From an uncultured Collinsella sp. (GTDB lineage Bacteria > Actinomycetota > Coriobacteriia > Coriobacteriales > Coriobacteriaceae): 64,000 nt of DNA. Below are positions 16,925 to 25,878 of this stretch, one piece after another. The number at the start of each line of letters is the position of its first letter. The stretch's first letter is position 1. Below the pieces are notes generated by a model, which worked only from the letters and a program-made list of their open reading frames with translations, had not been told where the DNA came from and made no database searches. The translations under genes were made by a program, and so were the position numbers. The DNA is taken from NCBI GenBank assembly GCA_934654585.1, contig CAKUGF010000001.1, forward strand, positions 124,001-188,000, written 5' to 3'.

Positions 16925-19900
16925 ATGCTGGAGCTCAAAGGTATTTGCAAAAGGTACGTTACGCAGTCGTTTACGCAGGTAGCGCTCGATAACGTAAACC
17001 TGGCTTTTCGCGACAACGAGTTCGTGGCCATTCTGGGTCCTTCGGGCTCGGGCAAAACCACGATGCTCAACGTTATTGGCGGACTGGACCATTTCGATTC
17101 CGGCGACCTGCTGATTGACGGCATCTCGACCAAGGACTTTCACGATCGTGATTGGGATGCCTACCGCAACAACCGCATCGGCTTTGTGTTCCAGAGCTAT
17201 AACCTCATTCCGCATCAGACCATCTTGGAAAACGTTGAGCTGGCGCTTACGCTCACGGGCGTGGGGCATGCCGAGCGCCGCCAGCGTGCGCGCGAGGCGC
17301 TCGAGGCGGTTGGCCTGGGAGAGCACGTTAACAAGCGCCCGAGCCAGCTTTCGGGTGGACAGATGCAGCGCGTGGCGATTGCCCGTGCCCTGATCAACGA
17401 CCCCGAGATCGTGCTGGCAGACGAGCCGACCGGTGCCTTGGACTCTACGACGTCCGTGCAGGTCATGGACTTGCTCAAGGATGTTGCACGCGACCGCCTG
17501 GTCATCATGGTCACGCACAATCCCGAGCTGGCGTACCAATACGCCACGCGCATCGTTAACCTCGCAGACGGAAAGATCACCGACGATTCCGACCCCTTTG
17601 ACGCCGCTGGGGCTGCGCGTCGCGAAGCCAAGCCCACGCGCAAAACCTCGATGAGCTTTGTGACGGCGCTGGGCCTTTCGGCGCGCAACCTCATGACCAA
17701 AAAGGGCCGGACCGCCATGACGGCCTTTGCGGGGTCGATTGGCATTATCGGCATCGCGGCGATCCTGGCGCTCTCTAATGGCGTGAACGGCTACATCAAA
17801 AAGGTCGAGGAAGATACGCTTTCGAGCTACCCGCTCACGATTTCCAAGCAGGACTACGACCTGTCGTCCATGATGGGCGGGCAGGGGGCCACGGATGATG
17901 GCGCGTCGGAGGATGATTCGGCCGACAGATCCGGCGGCAAGGCCAAGGGAACCGACAAGATTCCCGTGGTCACAGCCGTGAAGGATATGTTTGCGAGCGT
18001 TAAGTCCAACGATATGACGAGCTTTAAGGCGTGGCTCGATGCCGGTGGCGACGGTATCGATAAAGAGGTCAACGCCATCCAGTACGGGTATGGCGTAACG
18101 CCGGTTGTCTATCGTGCGGGCAAGGGCGACGAGAAGCCCGTGCGCCTGGTGCCCAACGCGATGACCGAGGCTATGAGCGGCGGCGCGAGCTCGGCGGCGA
18201 CGGTGAGCATGGATTCCATGGGCACCTCGGTCTTTAACGAGATGATCGATGACCAGAGTCTGCTCGACAGCCAATACGACGTCGTGGCGGGGCATTGGCC
18301 CACGTCCGCTAACGAGGCGGTGATGGTGCTTTCGAGCCGTGGAACGGTGGGCGACTATACGCTCTACAGCATCGGTGCGCTGGATATCGATGAGCTCAAC
18401 GACCTGGTCAACAGCGCCATGACAGCCGACGGTGGGGTGGAGACGCCCGAGACCGCTACCGACTTTACCTACGACGATGCGCTGTCCACCACGTTTAAGG
18501 TGTTGTCGCCGGCCGATGCCTATCGAAAAAATGACGAGACAGGCACGTGGACTGACATGTCTGGCGACGCCGACTTTATGGCAGCCAAGGTTGCCGACGG
18601 CATCGACGTGCGCATCGTGGGCGTGGTGCGACCCAACGAGACGGCCAACGCGAGTGCGTTGTCTCCGGGTATTGCCTACACGCACGCGCTGACTCGCCAG
18701 CTTATGGAGCGCGCGGCCGATTCGCAGATCGTGCAGGAGCAGCTTGCTCACCCCGAGACGGATGTCTTTACCGGCAAAACGTTTGACGAGCTGCAGGGCG
18801 AGGCCAAGCAGGGCGTGGACCTGGGCAGCATGTTCAGCGTGGACGAGGCAGCGCTTAAGAGCGCGTTCTCGTTCGATGCGTCTGCGCTTTCGGGTGCGGC
18901 CGGCGGCATGGATCTTTCGGGTATCGATCTGTCGGGTCTGGATATCGACCTTTCGGGCGTGGGCAAGGATATCGACTTCAGCGACATCATGGCCAAGGCG
19001 CCGACTCCCGATTTCTCGGGCGTCTTTGATGGCTTGGAGCTTACGCCCGAGCAAATGCAGCAGGTGGGAACGCTTGCCAACCAGCTGTTTGAGGGCTTTA
19101 TGCAGTCTGATCAGTTTAAGGCGCTGACGCCCGAGGACCTTAAGGACGCGTCGAAGCTCGCTGCTGCGTTCTCGGCGTATCTTGAGAACGATGCCACGGC
19201 GCAGCAATGCCTGGCGCAGCTCAAGGCGCTGGGCGGAGATGCGCTGGCTGAGCGGCTGCAGCAGGCGATGACCGACTACGTGCAAAAACAGCTCGCACCC
19301 TATTTGCAGCAGGCTATGGACCAGGTGATGAAGGCGATCAGCGAGCAGATTGCGACGACCGTATCGTCCCAGCTCAAAGCAGGCGCGGCGGGGCTCATGG
19401 GGCAAATGGCGACGCAAATGTCATCGGCTTTTGCCAATCTGGCGAGCGCCATGCACGTGGATGCGAGCGCCTTTGCCCGTGCTATCCACTTCAACATGGA
19501 CGCCGAGGACCTGAGTTCGCTCATGATGAGCTACGCGAAAGCGTCGAAGCTCACCTACGACAACAACCTGACCACGCTGGGCTATGCGGATGAGGCGGAC
19601 CCCATCTCGGTCAAGATCTTCCCGCGCGACTTTGAGGCCAAGGAGCGCGTGCTCGACCACATCGATGCATACAACGAGCAGGTCAAGGCTGCCGGACACG
19701 ATGAGCAGGCCATCTCGTACACCGACTACATGGGTATCATCATGGGTTCAGTGACCGATATCGTAAACACCATCAGCTTGGTGCTCATCGCGTTCGTGAG
19801 CATCAGCTTGGTCGTGAGCTCCATCATGATCGGCATCATCACCTACATCAGTGTGCTGGAGCGCAAAAAGGAGATCGGCATCCTGCGCGCGATCGGTGCA

Positions 19901-20173
19901 TCGAGACGCAACGTGGCTAACGTGTTCAATGCCGAGACCTTTATCGAAGGTCTTATCGCTGGTGTTTTTGCCATCGTTGTCGTGGTGCTCGTGAGCTTCC
20001 CGGTCAATGCTTGGGCTCTTGCGACCAAGCAAGTACCCAACCTGATGAGCCTTCCCGTGCAAGATGCACTGGTGCTCATCGCGATTTCGGTGCTGCTGAC
20101 GGTGGTCGCCGGCCTGCTGCCCGCTCGCAGCGCATCCAAGAAGGACCCCGTGGAGGCCCTGCGCTCCGAATAG
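16925..20173 (+). CDS. MacB-like fused ABC transporter (ATPase plus FtsX permease)
   Basis: A 1082-residue protein. Residues ~1-220 are an ABC ATPase (Walker A GPSGSGKT, signature LSGGQMQR, Walker B IVLADEP). A first transmembrane helix follows near 270 ([18 protein letters not shown]). A very large extracellular domain (~290-930) comes next, and the C-terminal FtsX domain with three helices ends the protein. Near residue 660 the external part has a run of D-[LI]-SG units, and the next ~200 residues are Ala/Gln-rich and likely coiled coil. This type exports peptides or lipoproteins, or works mechanically on the envelope. ATG 16925 follows GGGAGAGG at a good distance; TTG 16916 is an alternative. 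No partner gene is adjacent. Confidence 0.92.
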   Translation: MLELKGICKRYVTQSFTQVALDNVNLAFRDNEFVAILGPSGSGKTTMLNVIGGLDHFDSGDLLIDGISTKDFHDRDWDAYRNNRIGFVFQSYNLIPHQTILENVELALTLTGVGHAERRQRAREALEAVGLGEHVNKRPSQLSGGQMQRVAIARALINDPEIVLADEPTGALDSTTSVQVMDLLKDVARDRLVIMVTHNPELAYQYATRIVNLADGKITDDSDPFDAAGAARREAKPTRKTSMSFVTALGLSARNLMTKKGRTAMTAFAGSIGIIGIAAILALSNGVNGYIKKVEEDTLSSYPLTISKQDYDLSSMMGGQGATDDGASEDDSADRSGGKAKGTDKIPVVTAVKDMFASVKSNDMTSFKAWLDAGGDGIDKEVNAIQYGYGVTPVVYRAGKGDEKPVRLVPNAMTEAMSGGASSAATVSMDSMGTSVFNEMIDDQSLLDSQYDVVAGHWPTSANEAVMVLSSRGTVGDYTLYSIGALDIDELNDLVNSAMTADGGVETPETATDFTYDDALSTTFKVLSPADAYRKNDETGTWTDMSGDADFMAAKVADGIDVRIVGVVRPNETANASALSPGIAYTHALTRQLMERAADSQIVQEQLAHPETDVFTGKTFDELQGEAKQGVDLGSMFSVDEAALKSAFSFDASALSGAAGGMDLSGIDLSGLDIDLSGVGKDIDFSDIMAKAPTPDFSGVFDGLELTPEQMQQVGTLANQLFEGFMQSDQFKALTPEDLKDASKLAAAFSAYLENDATAQQCLAQLKALGGDALAERLQQAMTDYVQKQLAPYLQQAMDQVMKAISEQIATTVSSQLKAGAAGLMGQMATQMSSAFANLASAMHVDASAFARAIHFNMDAEDLSSLMMSYAKASKLTYDNNLTTLGYADEADPISVKIFPRDFEAKERVLDHIDAYNEQVKAAGHDEQAISYTDYMGIIMGSVTDIVNTISLVLIAFVSISLVVSSIMIGIITYISVLERKKEIGILRAIGASRRNVANVFNAETFIEGLIAGVFAIVVVVLVSFPVNAWALATKQVPNLMSLPVQDALVLIAISVLLTVVAGLLPARSASKKDPVEALRSE

Positions 20174-20202
20174 TGTGGCAAAAGGACAGTCCCTTTGTCA
20201 CA
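20174..20202. repeat. GTGACAAA-type REP-like palindrome, imperfect copy
   Basis: TGTGGCAAAAGGACAGTCC... with the right arm CCCTTTGTCACA. It starts directly after the stop codon of the ABC transporter gene. It is related to copies at 24864, 58690 and 62411, and may also act as a terminator. Confidence 0.8.
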
Positions 20203-20220
20203 TTGGGTGGCTTGTGAATT

Positions 20221-20403
20221 CGAGGTCTAATACTTTCCCGAGAAGTGAACGAGTCAAAATGGACCCCCGAAACATCGACACTTTTGAGAGGCAATTTCCT
20301 GCGGTTTTGCCGATCAAATCCTGCAGTTTTGACCTCTAAAAATGTCGATGCTTCGGGGGTCCAAATACGGTCGTTCACTTCTCGGAAAAAGTATTAGACC
20401 TCG
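20221..20403. repeat. 183-bp palindromic element, copy 1
   Basis: The outer arms CGAGGTCTAATACTTT (20221-20236) and AAAGTATTAGACCTCG (20388-20403) are exact inverses. Inside them CCGAGAAGTGAACGA, GGACCCCCGAA-CATCGACA and their inverted partners form long near-perfect arms. A ~40-bp centre contains two CCTGCNGTTTTG units. Copy 2 at 22082 has the same length and inner sequence but is inverted and has different outer arms. No open frame of note inside; it looks like a non-autonomous mobile or structural-RNA element. Confidence 0.85.
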
Positions 20404-20438
20404 TCGCACAGGGCTAGCGGACATCACCAAATTGGCTA

Positions 20439-20624
20439 CTATTCCTTGTAGCTTCGCGGAATTACGAGCAGCACGAGGAGGGAAAAGCCGAGCAGGATGC
20501 CAGGCAGGGCGCCTTCGACGAAGGCGCCAAAGTCGCCGCCGACAAAAAAGCCGAGGTAACCGATGACGCCGCAGATGCTGCCGAGTATGCCCGTGATGCG
20601 CAGGGCCCTCATAACGCGATCCAT
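20439..20624 (-). CDS. Small two-helix membrane protein
   Basis: A 61-residue protein (starting MDRVMRALRITGILGSICG) with two hydrophobic segments (about 9-30 and 38-56) and a basic end, PRSYKE. GAGGA lies 8 bases before the ATG at 20624; a longer in-frame form to 20681 has no ribosome site. No family recognised. It lies between the two 183-bp palindromes together with the next gene. Confidence 0.6.
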   Translation of the reverse strand: MDRVMRALRITGILGSICGVIGYLGFFVGGDFGAFVEGALPGILLGFSLLVLLVIPRSYKE

Positions 20625-20720
20625 AGCAACTGTCCTCACGCTCAATGGGATGTCGATGCGCCAAGCGTATCGAAAGCTCATATTGAAACCGTTTGCGTGT
20701 GGTAATCGCTGAGTATGGAC

Positions 20721-21872
20721 CTAGCTCTTCTTCGCAGAGAGCATAAGACTAATTTCCGGATGGGTGTATTCGTCGAACTCGTCTTCGGGATCGGTGTCAA
20801 AGGTGTAGTACGACTTTATGGACTTGTCCTCAGTCTTGATGCTGATCCCTTCGTATAGGGAGCCGGCCAAAAATGCCTGCTTAAATTCATCCGACAGGCT
20901 ACAGGGCATGAGGAGGCCTGGCGCGGCAACGGAAATATCCAGTCCATTGAGCGGGGCGCAGAGCGTAGCGATATCCTGCTCAACGCGAGCGAGGTTGTCT
21001 TCAAAGCTTGCCTCGGGGTCGATTTGGCTGGTGTAGTCGACGTCCGTGAGCGTGCCGTCTGCGTCAAAAGAAAGGTAGACATAGGCTGCCTGAGGGCCAA
21101 GGTCGTTATCGCGCAAATAGCCGATAATGCGGTAGCCATAGTCGTGATACGACTCGCATGGGTCGTCTGCCGTGATGCGTTCGCACACGGGTTCTAGGGC
21201 ATCCTGCGTAATGGCGAGCTGTTCGGCGACAGCGGCCTTTCTTGCCTGGAGCTCGCTGCTTCCCTGGACAAACTGCGGGATGTAGGCGCCAAGCAGCACA
21301 ATGACGGGCACTGCGATGAGCGTGATAATCTGTTTCTTGGCGCTCGGAATCTCAACGCCGTATGCGGCCGCCAGGGCCTCGGCATTGCTCGAGGTTTCGG
21401 CGAGCACGTCCGCCGCGGTGGCAACTGCCCCTACGGCTCCGGCAATCTCTGCGGCGCCGCCCAAGTTGCGCGCGACATCGTTATCGCTGTCCTTGAGCAG
21501 GCGGCCGGCAGCTTGCGCGGCGAGCACGCCGGCGACCCCTGCGGAACGGTCTTTGTTAGTTTGGGCCACCGCGAGTCGGCTCTGCAGCTCTTTCCACTGT
21601 TTGCCCTGCATTCCAAAGCGCGGGGCGAGTGCACAGTAGCAAAAGATGGCGAGTTCAATTGCGGTGAGTGCGATGGCGGTATAGATTCCCGCTGCCTGGA
21701 ATTCCTTTTGGTGAAACGCGATGTCGTTGATCATCTGAAGCGGCAGCATGAGCAGACATGCTACGAACGACATGACGAGCGCGGCAGCTGCGATCTTGGG
21801 GTACGTGCAGTACCGCTGGATACGCTTCTTTTCTTGTTCGGTGAGCTGCTGCATGGGGTCCTCGACTCTCAT
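20721..21872 (-). CDS. Membrane protein of unknown function
   Basis: About 383 residues. Two adjacent helices near the N-terminus (roughly AALVMSFVACLLMLPLQMI and IYTAIALTAIELAIFCYCAL), an Ala-rich stretch, a third helix (ITLIAVPVIVLLGAYIPQFV) and a ~180-residue acidic C-terminal domain presumably outside the cell. Possible starts are 21893, 21872 (GGAG 4 bases away) and 21854; I chose 21872 with little confidence. I do not recognise the family. It is flanked by the inverted 183-bp elements. Confidence 0.65.
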   Translation of the reverse strand: MRVEDPMQQLTEQEKKRIQRYCTYPKIAAAALVMSFVACLLMLPLQMINDIAFHQKEFQAAGIYTAIALTAIELAIFCYCALAPRFGMQGKQWKELQSRLAVAQTNKDRSAGVAGVLAAQAAGRLLKDSDNDVARNLGGAAEIAGAVGAVATAADVLAETSSNAEALAAAYGVEIPSAKKQIITLIAVPVIVLLGAYIPQFVQGSSELQARKAAVAEQLAITQDALEPVCERITADDPCESYHDYGYRIIGYLRDNDLGPQAAYVYLSFDADGTLTDVDYTSQIDPEASFEDNLARVEQDIATLCAPLNGLDISVAAPGLLMPCSLSDEFKQAFLAGSLYEGISIKTEDKSIKSYYTFDTDPEDEFDEYTHPEISLMLSAKKS

Positions 21873-22081
21873 CGTTCTCCACGGGCGATACACGCATGCC
21901 CATGAGTATAAATGAGTGGAGGGCGTCTGTTATTCAAACATGGCGCCAACGGCGTGGTGCTGGTGATCGTCGCGGTCATGAACGTCGTCTTTTGGAACCT
22001 GAAACCGCTGCCGAGGGATGAATAGCGAGTAGGGGGGCCGCCCGCTGGGCGGCCCCTTCGCTGTTTGCGGGGCCAGCAAAT

Positions 22082-22264
22082 CGAAGGTGAATGGTTTTCC
22101 CGAGAAGTGAACGACCTATTCTGGACCCCCGAAACATCCGTATTTTTTGACGTCAAAACCGCAGGATTTGAATGGCAAAACCGCAGGAAATAGCTTTCCA
22201 AAAGTGTCGATGCTTCGGGGATCCATTTTTACTCGTTCACTTCTCCGAAAACCATTCACCTTCG
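22082..22264. repeat. 183-bp palindromic element, copy 2 (inverted)
   Basis: Outer arms CGAAGGTGAATGGTTTTC (from 22082) and GAAAACCATTCACCTTCG (to 22264) are exact inverses but differ in sequence from those of copy 1. The inner arms (CCGAGAAGTGAACGA, GGACCCCCGAAACATC) and centre (ACCGCAGGATTTGAATGGC) match the reverse complement of copy 1. Length is identical. Confidence 0.85.
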
Positions 22265-22333
22265 TTGTGCGAGGTGCGGTTGGAAGGGCGGCTGGTGCCG
22301 GGTGATCACCTTTGCCTTAAGCGGGCTGCCAGT

Positions 22334-23089
22334 TTAGATCTCCAACGCGCCGTACTGTTCGTCGTTCACAGGCTCGAGCCACTCGTTGCTTGTATTCTCG
22401 CCCGGGTATTCAAAGGCCAGGTGGCTGAACCAGCTGTTGGCGGAGGCGCCGTGCCAGTGCTTTACGTTGGCAGGAATCTCGACGACATCGCCGGGGTGCA
22501 GGCGCTGCGCGGGCTTGCCCTCTTCCTGGTACCAGCCCTCGCCATCGACACAGATCAGCACCTGTCCGCCGCCTTTACTTGCGTGGTGGACATGCCAGTT
22601 GTTGCGGCAGCCCGGCTCAAAGGTGACGTTGTGAATGGGCAGGTAATCGTCCGGAGTGGTCAGCGCATTGAGATAGCTCTGGCCGATAAAGTACGGCGCG
22701 TAGGCATCATTGGGCTCGCCGAGGCCAAACGTTCCGCCGCGGACCTCTGACGCCTCTGCGCCGTCAGCCGCGTCGGCATAGACGTCCTTGGCCATGTTGA
22801 AGGCAGCCCAGGCTTTGGGCCAGCCGGCGTAGAAGGCCACATGCGTGATGGCGGCAGCCATCTCCTTTTGGCTCACGCCGTGCTTGCGTGCATTGGCGAT
22901 GTGGTAGGAGAGTGAACTGTCTGTGATGCCCTGCGACACGAGGGCAACTACGGTGATGAGGCTTCGCGTCTTAAGGTCGAGGTCAGCGTTGTTCCAGTTC
23001 TCGCCAAAGAGCACATCGTCGTTAAAATGCGCAAAATCGGGAGCGAACTTGCCTAGGGCATCGCGGCCTGCGGTTTGTTTGATGGCCAT
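22334..23089 (-). CDS. Carboxymuconolactone decarboxylase-like/cupin fusion protein
   Basis: A 251-residue cytosolic protein with two parts. Residues ~20-110 are an AhpD-like carboxymuconolactone decarboxylase domain (LDLKTRSLITVVALVSQGI, ending in HVAFYAGWPKAWAAFN) but without the usual CxxC redox pair. Residues ~145-235 are a cupin with the metal-binding pattern HVHH...PGDVVEIP...HWHG. It is the last gene of a three-gene operon with a flavodoxin. Such fusions are widespread in gut anaerobes; the substrate is unknown. Confidence 0.88.
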   Translation of the reverse strand: MAIKQTAGRDALGKFAPDFAHFNDDVLFGENWNNADLDLKTRSLITVVALVSQGITDSSLSYHIANARKHGVSQKEMAAAITHVAFYAGWPKAWAAFNMAKDVYADAADGAEASEVRGGTFGLGEPNDAYAPYFIGQSYLNALTTPDDYLPIHNVTFEPGCRNNWHVHHASKGGGQVLICVDGEGWYQEEGKPAQRLHPGDVVEIPANVKHWHGASANSWFSHLAFEYPGENTSNEWLEPVNDEQYGALEI

Positions 23090-23133
23090 GGAGGCTCTTT
23101 TCTAACTAGAGATAATCGATTGGAATTTGAGCG

Positions 23134-23610
23134 TTACGAGCGGTTGCTCTCGACAAATTGTTTGAGTTCGGTATTGCTTGCTCCATTTAGTATTGCGCCC
23201 GGGACGATCGTTGCGCCGGGAGCGCTGGCTGCAAGAACCTTTGCGGTCTTGCCCATACCGCTGCCACCGGAGGTCGCAAAGAGGACAATCTTCTTGTCAG
23301 CAAAGCTCTGGGACTCCAAGAACGTCTTGATAATCGCCGGCGCAACATACCACCAGATGGGGAAGCCCAGGTAGATGGTGCTGTATTCATCGAGGCCCGA
23401 AGGCTTCGAGGCAATGACGGGGCGGCAGGTGGGGTCGTTGGCCTCAAGCGTGCCGCGGCTGTTCTTGTCGTTCCAGTTGAGATCTGCGGCTGTGTAGGGT
23501 TTGGCGGGCTCAATCTCAAATAGGTCGGCGTCGGCTGCTTTCGCAAGACGCTCGGCGACGTCTTTTGTCACACCACTGGCGCTGAAATAGGCTACAAGGG
23601 TCTTCGGCAT
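23134..23610 (-). CDS. Flavodoxin
   Basis: A 158-residue FMN protein. The N-terminal FMN-phosphate loop is VAYFSASGVTKDVA, and the flavin-flanking loops YLGFPIWWYVAP and FATSGGSGMGKT match the 'long-chain NAD(P)H-flavodoxin-like' group. The ATG at 23610 follows AGGAGTAGCC. Ten bases separate it from the small protein upstream, so both belong to one operon with the CMD/cupin gene. Likely an electron carrier for a reductive process controlled by the divergent LysR regulator. Confidence 0.92.
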   Translation of the reverse strand: MPKTLVAYFSASGVTKDVAERLAKAADADLFEIEPAKPYTAADLNWNDKNSRGTLEANDPTCRPVIASKPSGLDEYSTIYLGFPIWWYVAPAIIKTFLESQSFADKKIVLFATSGGSGMGKTAKVLAASAPGATIVPGAILNGASNTELKQFVESNRS

Positions 23611-23620
23611 GGCTACTCCT

Positions 23621-23827
23621 TTATTTGATGGCTTCTTGTAACGTATAGATGAGGTAGTCGAGCGTCTCGAGGTGTTTTTGTCCGGCGTGGATGCGTTCGA
23701 GTAGTTCGCGGCGGTAGGTCTTAAGGCGGCAAATGCGGGCGCAGGCGCTTGGCAGTCCCGAGAGCTCGTCGATAAACGCATCACAACAGCCAGCGTCGCG
23801 CAGGTTCGTGATAGTCTTTTCGTCCAT
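23621..23827 (-). CDS. Small helical Cys-containing protein
   Basis: 68 residues, start MDEKTITNLRDAGCC. Four cysteines (CC at 14-15, C29, C33) and a long amphipathic helix (YRRELLERIHAGQKHLETLD) are visible, suggesting a small helical bundle or coiled coil. GGAGG lies 14 bases before the ATG, a long spacing. First gene of the operon with flavodoxin and CMD/cupin. Not assigned to a family. Confidence 0.7.
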   Translation of the reverse strand: MDEKTITNLRDAGCCDAFIDELSGLPSACARICRLKTYRRELLERIHAGQKHLETLDYLIYTLQEAIK

Positions 23828-23892
23828 TGTGCGGCTTGGGTCCTCCTTGTTCTTGAGGGGATGGCTATAGCGTACGTTGGCGGGCTGATGAT

Positions 23893-23924
23893 GTATATTG
23901 CCTATATCGACTAACTGGATATAC
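23893..23924. promoter_or_regulatory. Dyad in the divergent LysR/flavodoxin promoter region
   Basis: GTATAT (23893-23898) and ATATAC (23919-23924) form an inverted pair about 26 bp apart in the 148-bp gap between the divergent genes, a usual location for a LysR-type binding site. Confidence 0.4.
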
Positions 23925-23975
23925 GAGATACGAATGACTGACTTTAGGTGAGTTTCACATGGCTGGAGGTGCGAC

Positions 23976-24860
23976 ATGGAGCTGCGAACTCTGCGCTATT
24001 TTTTGGCGGTGGCGCGCGAGGAGAACATGACCGAGGCGGCCAACGTGCTGCACGTGACGCAGCCTACGTTGTCGCGCCAGATTGCAGACTTGGAGCGCGA
24101 GCTAGGCGTTGAGCTGTTTGAGCGGACCAATCGGTCATGCGTGCTTACGGGGGACGGCATGCGCTTGCGTCAGCGCGCTGAGGAAATTCTGGCGCTGGTG
24201 GAGCAGACCGAATCCGAGATGAGCGATCAGGAGCTTGGCATTGCCGGCAACATCCGCATTGGTGCGGGAGAAACGCAGGCCATGCGCTATGTACTAGATA
24301 CGTTTGCTGCGCTGCACCGCGATTATCCCGCCGTGACGATTGAGCTCTACACGGGTAATGCCGACGCGACAGAGGAGCGTCTGGAGCGAGGGCTGCTGGA
24401 CTTTGCCCTGCTCTTGGAGCCGGTCAACCTAGACAAATACGAGTGGATTCGAATGCCGCAGGTCGACCGCGTGGGCGTTGCCGTGGCGAGTGATGGGCCG
24501 TGGGGGTCGCTCGATGTGCTGACTCCTGCAGATTTGGCCGTGATGCCGCTGTTGCTGAGTTCGCGCACGTCGAATAAGGCAGTCGATCTGGTGGCATGGT
24601 CGGGCGGGCGGATTGACCCCGAAGCCCTTAACGTGGTGGGGCGCTTCGACTTGATCGGCAACGCCTCACATCTCATCCGCTCGGGCGCGGCGTGCGCCAT
24701 GGGCATCGATCATCTGCTGCAAGTGGATGCGAGCTCCCAGATGCGATTTGTGCCGCTTGACCCACCGATCGAGATCGCGTCCTTCTTGGTATGGAAAAAG
24801 TACCGCCTGCGTTCGCGCGCCTGCGAAGAGTTTCTGAATCGCTTAAAGCGCAAGGCATAA
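23976..24860 (+). CDS. LysR-family transcriptional regulator
   Basis: A 294-residue regulator. The N-terminal winged HTH (LRYFLAVAREENMTEAANVL, then HVTQPTLSRQIADLERELGV) is followed by a LysR substrate-binding domain (~90-290). It is divergent from the small protein-flavodoxin-CMD/cupin operon, the classic arrangement for local control. Its inducer cannot be deduced; control of redox stress genes is likely from the neighbours. Confidence 0.94.
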   Translation: MELRTLRYFLAVAREENMTEAANVLHVTQPTLSRQIADLERELGVELFERTNRSCVLTGDGMRLRQRAEEILALVEQTESEMSDQELGIAGNIRIGAGETQAMRYVLDTFAALHRDYPAVTIELYTGNADATEERLERGLLDFALLLEPVNLDKYEWIRMPQVDRVGVAVASDGPWGSLDVLTPADLAVMPLLLSSRTSNKAVDLVAWSGGRIDPEALNVVGRFDLIGNASHLIRSGAACAMGIDHLLQVDASSQMRFVPLDPPIEIASFLVWKKYRLRSRACEEFLNRLKRKA

Positions 24861-24863
24861 TCT

Positions 24864-24894
24864 ATGTGACAAAGGGACTGTCCCTTTGTCACAT
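24864..24894. repeat. GTGACAAA-type REP-like palindrome
   Basis: ATGTGACAAAGGGAC and GTCCCTTTGTCACAT form a perfect 31-bp palindrome, three bases after the LysR stop codon and 14 bases before the Dus start. It is identical in core to the copy at 62411. Confidence 0.9.
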
Positions 24895-24908
24895 TGAGTT
24901 GAGAGTGG

Positions 24909-25868
24909 ATGTTGATGTATTTATCGCTGGCCCCTATGGAGGGGATTACCGGGCATGTGTTCCGTCGCGTGCACGCGGAGTGTTTTGGCGCACTCGATTG
25001 TTATTACACGCCGTTTTTGCCGCCGCCACGGGTGGGCAACCGCTTTGGCGGTAAGGCGTTTAAAGAGGTCGATCCCGCCAATAACCAGGGGCTTAACGTG
25101 GTGCCTCAGCTGATGTCCAAAAACGCGGACGAGTTTGTGTGGGCGGCGCAGGTGCTCGCCGACATGGGTTACCGCGAGGTCAATCTCAACCTTGGCTGCC
25201 CCTCGGGCACGGTTGTCGCCAAGGGGAAGGGTTCGGGCTTTCTGCGCAACTTGGATGAGCTCGAGGTGTTCTTGAGCGACGTGTGCGAGCGCTCGCCATT
25301 GCCGGTGTCGGTCAAGACCAGGCTGGGACTGGAGAGCGACGATGAGTACGAGCGCGTGCTCGACCTCTATTGCCGCATGCCGCTGGCAGAGCTGATCGTG
25401 CATCCGCGCGTGCAAAAGGACCGCTATACGGGCTCGCCGCGCAAAGAGTTTTACGGTGAGACGCTGGAGCGGGCGCCGTTCCCGGTGGCCTATAACGGCG
25501 ACATCTTTGATCTTGAGGACATGGATACGCTGGTGGAGGCCTATCCCGGGACGCGCCACGTAATGTTGGGGCGCGGCTTGCTTGCGAACCCTGCGCTGGC
25601 TCGCATGGTTACCGGCGGTCCCGCTGCCACGGCAGCTGAACTGCAGCGCTTCCACGACATGTTGTTTGCGGCGTATGCAGAAGAGATTGGCGGCAACGCG
25701 GTCTTTCGCATGAAGGAGTGGTGGTTCTACGCCAAGTGCGCCTTCGCCGATCCCGCTACCGTTCACAAGATCGTGCGCAAGACCAAAAAGGTCGACGAAT
25801 ACCGCGCCGCCGTCGAGCGCGTCTTTCGCGAGCAGCCGCTCGCACCTACCGCCCGCTTTTGCGGCTAA
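24909..25868 (+). CDS. tRNA-dihydrouridine synthase
   Basis: A 319-residue TIM-barrel flavoenzyme reducing uridine to dihydrouridine in tRNA. The Dus motifs are in order: LAPMEGITGHVFR at the N-terminus, LNLGCPSGTV with the catalytic Cys, VKTRLG, and LIVHPRVQKDRYTG, then GRGLLANPAL near the FMN site. The start could be ATG 24909 or ATG 24915; GAGAGTGG precedes. A REP-like palindrome sits immediately upstream. The DusA/B/C subgroup is not decided. Confidence 0.92.
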   Translation: MLMYLSLAPMEGITGHVFRRVHAECFGALDCYYTPFLPPPRVGNRFGGKAFKEVDPANNQGLNVVPQLMSKNADEFVWAAQVLADMGYREVNLNLGCPSGTVVAKGKGSGFLRNLDELEVFLSDVCERSPLPVSVKTRLGLESDDEYERVLDLYCRMPLAELIVHPRVQKDRYTGSPRKEFYGETLERAPFPVAYNGDIFDLEDMDTLVEAYPGTRHVMLGRGLLANPALARMVTGGPAATAAELQRFHDMLFAAYAEEIGGNAVFRMKEWWFYAKCAFADPATVHKIVRKTKKVDEYRAAVERVFREQPLAPTARFCG

Positions 25869-25878
25869 CTAGTCATCG

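Noticed and set aside
16523..19417. 964-residue minus-strand frame opposite the ABC transporter
   Set aside because: Arg/His-rich shadow of a high-GC gene; the plus strand has all ABC and FtsX motifs.
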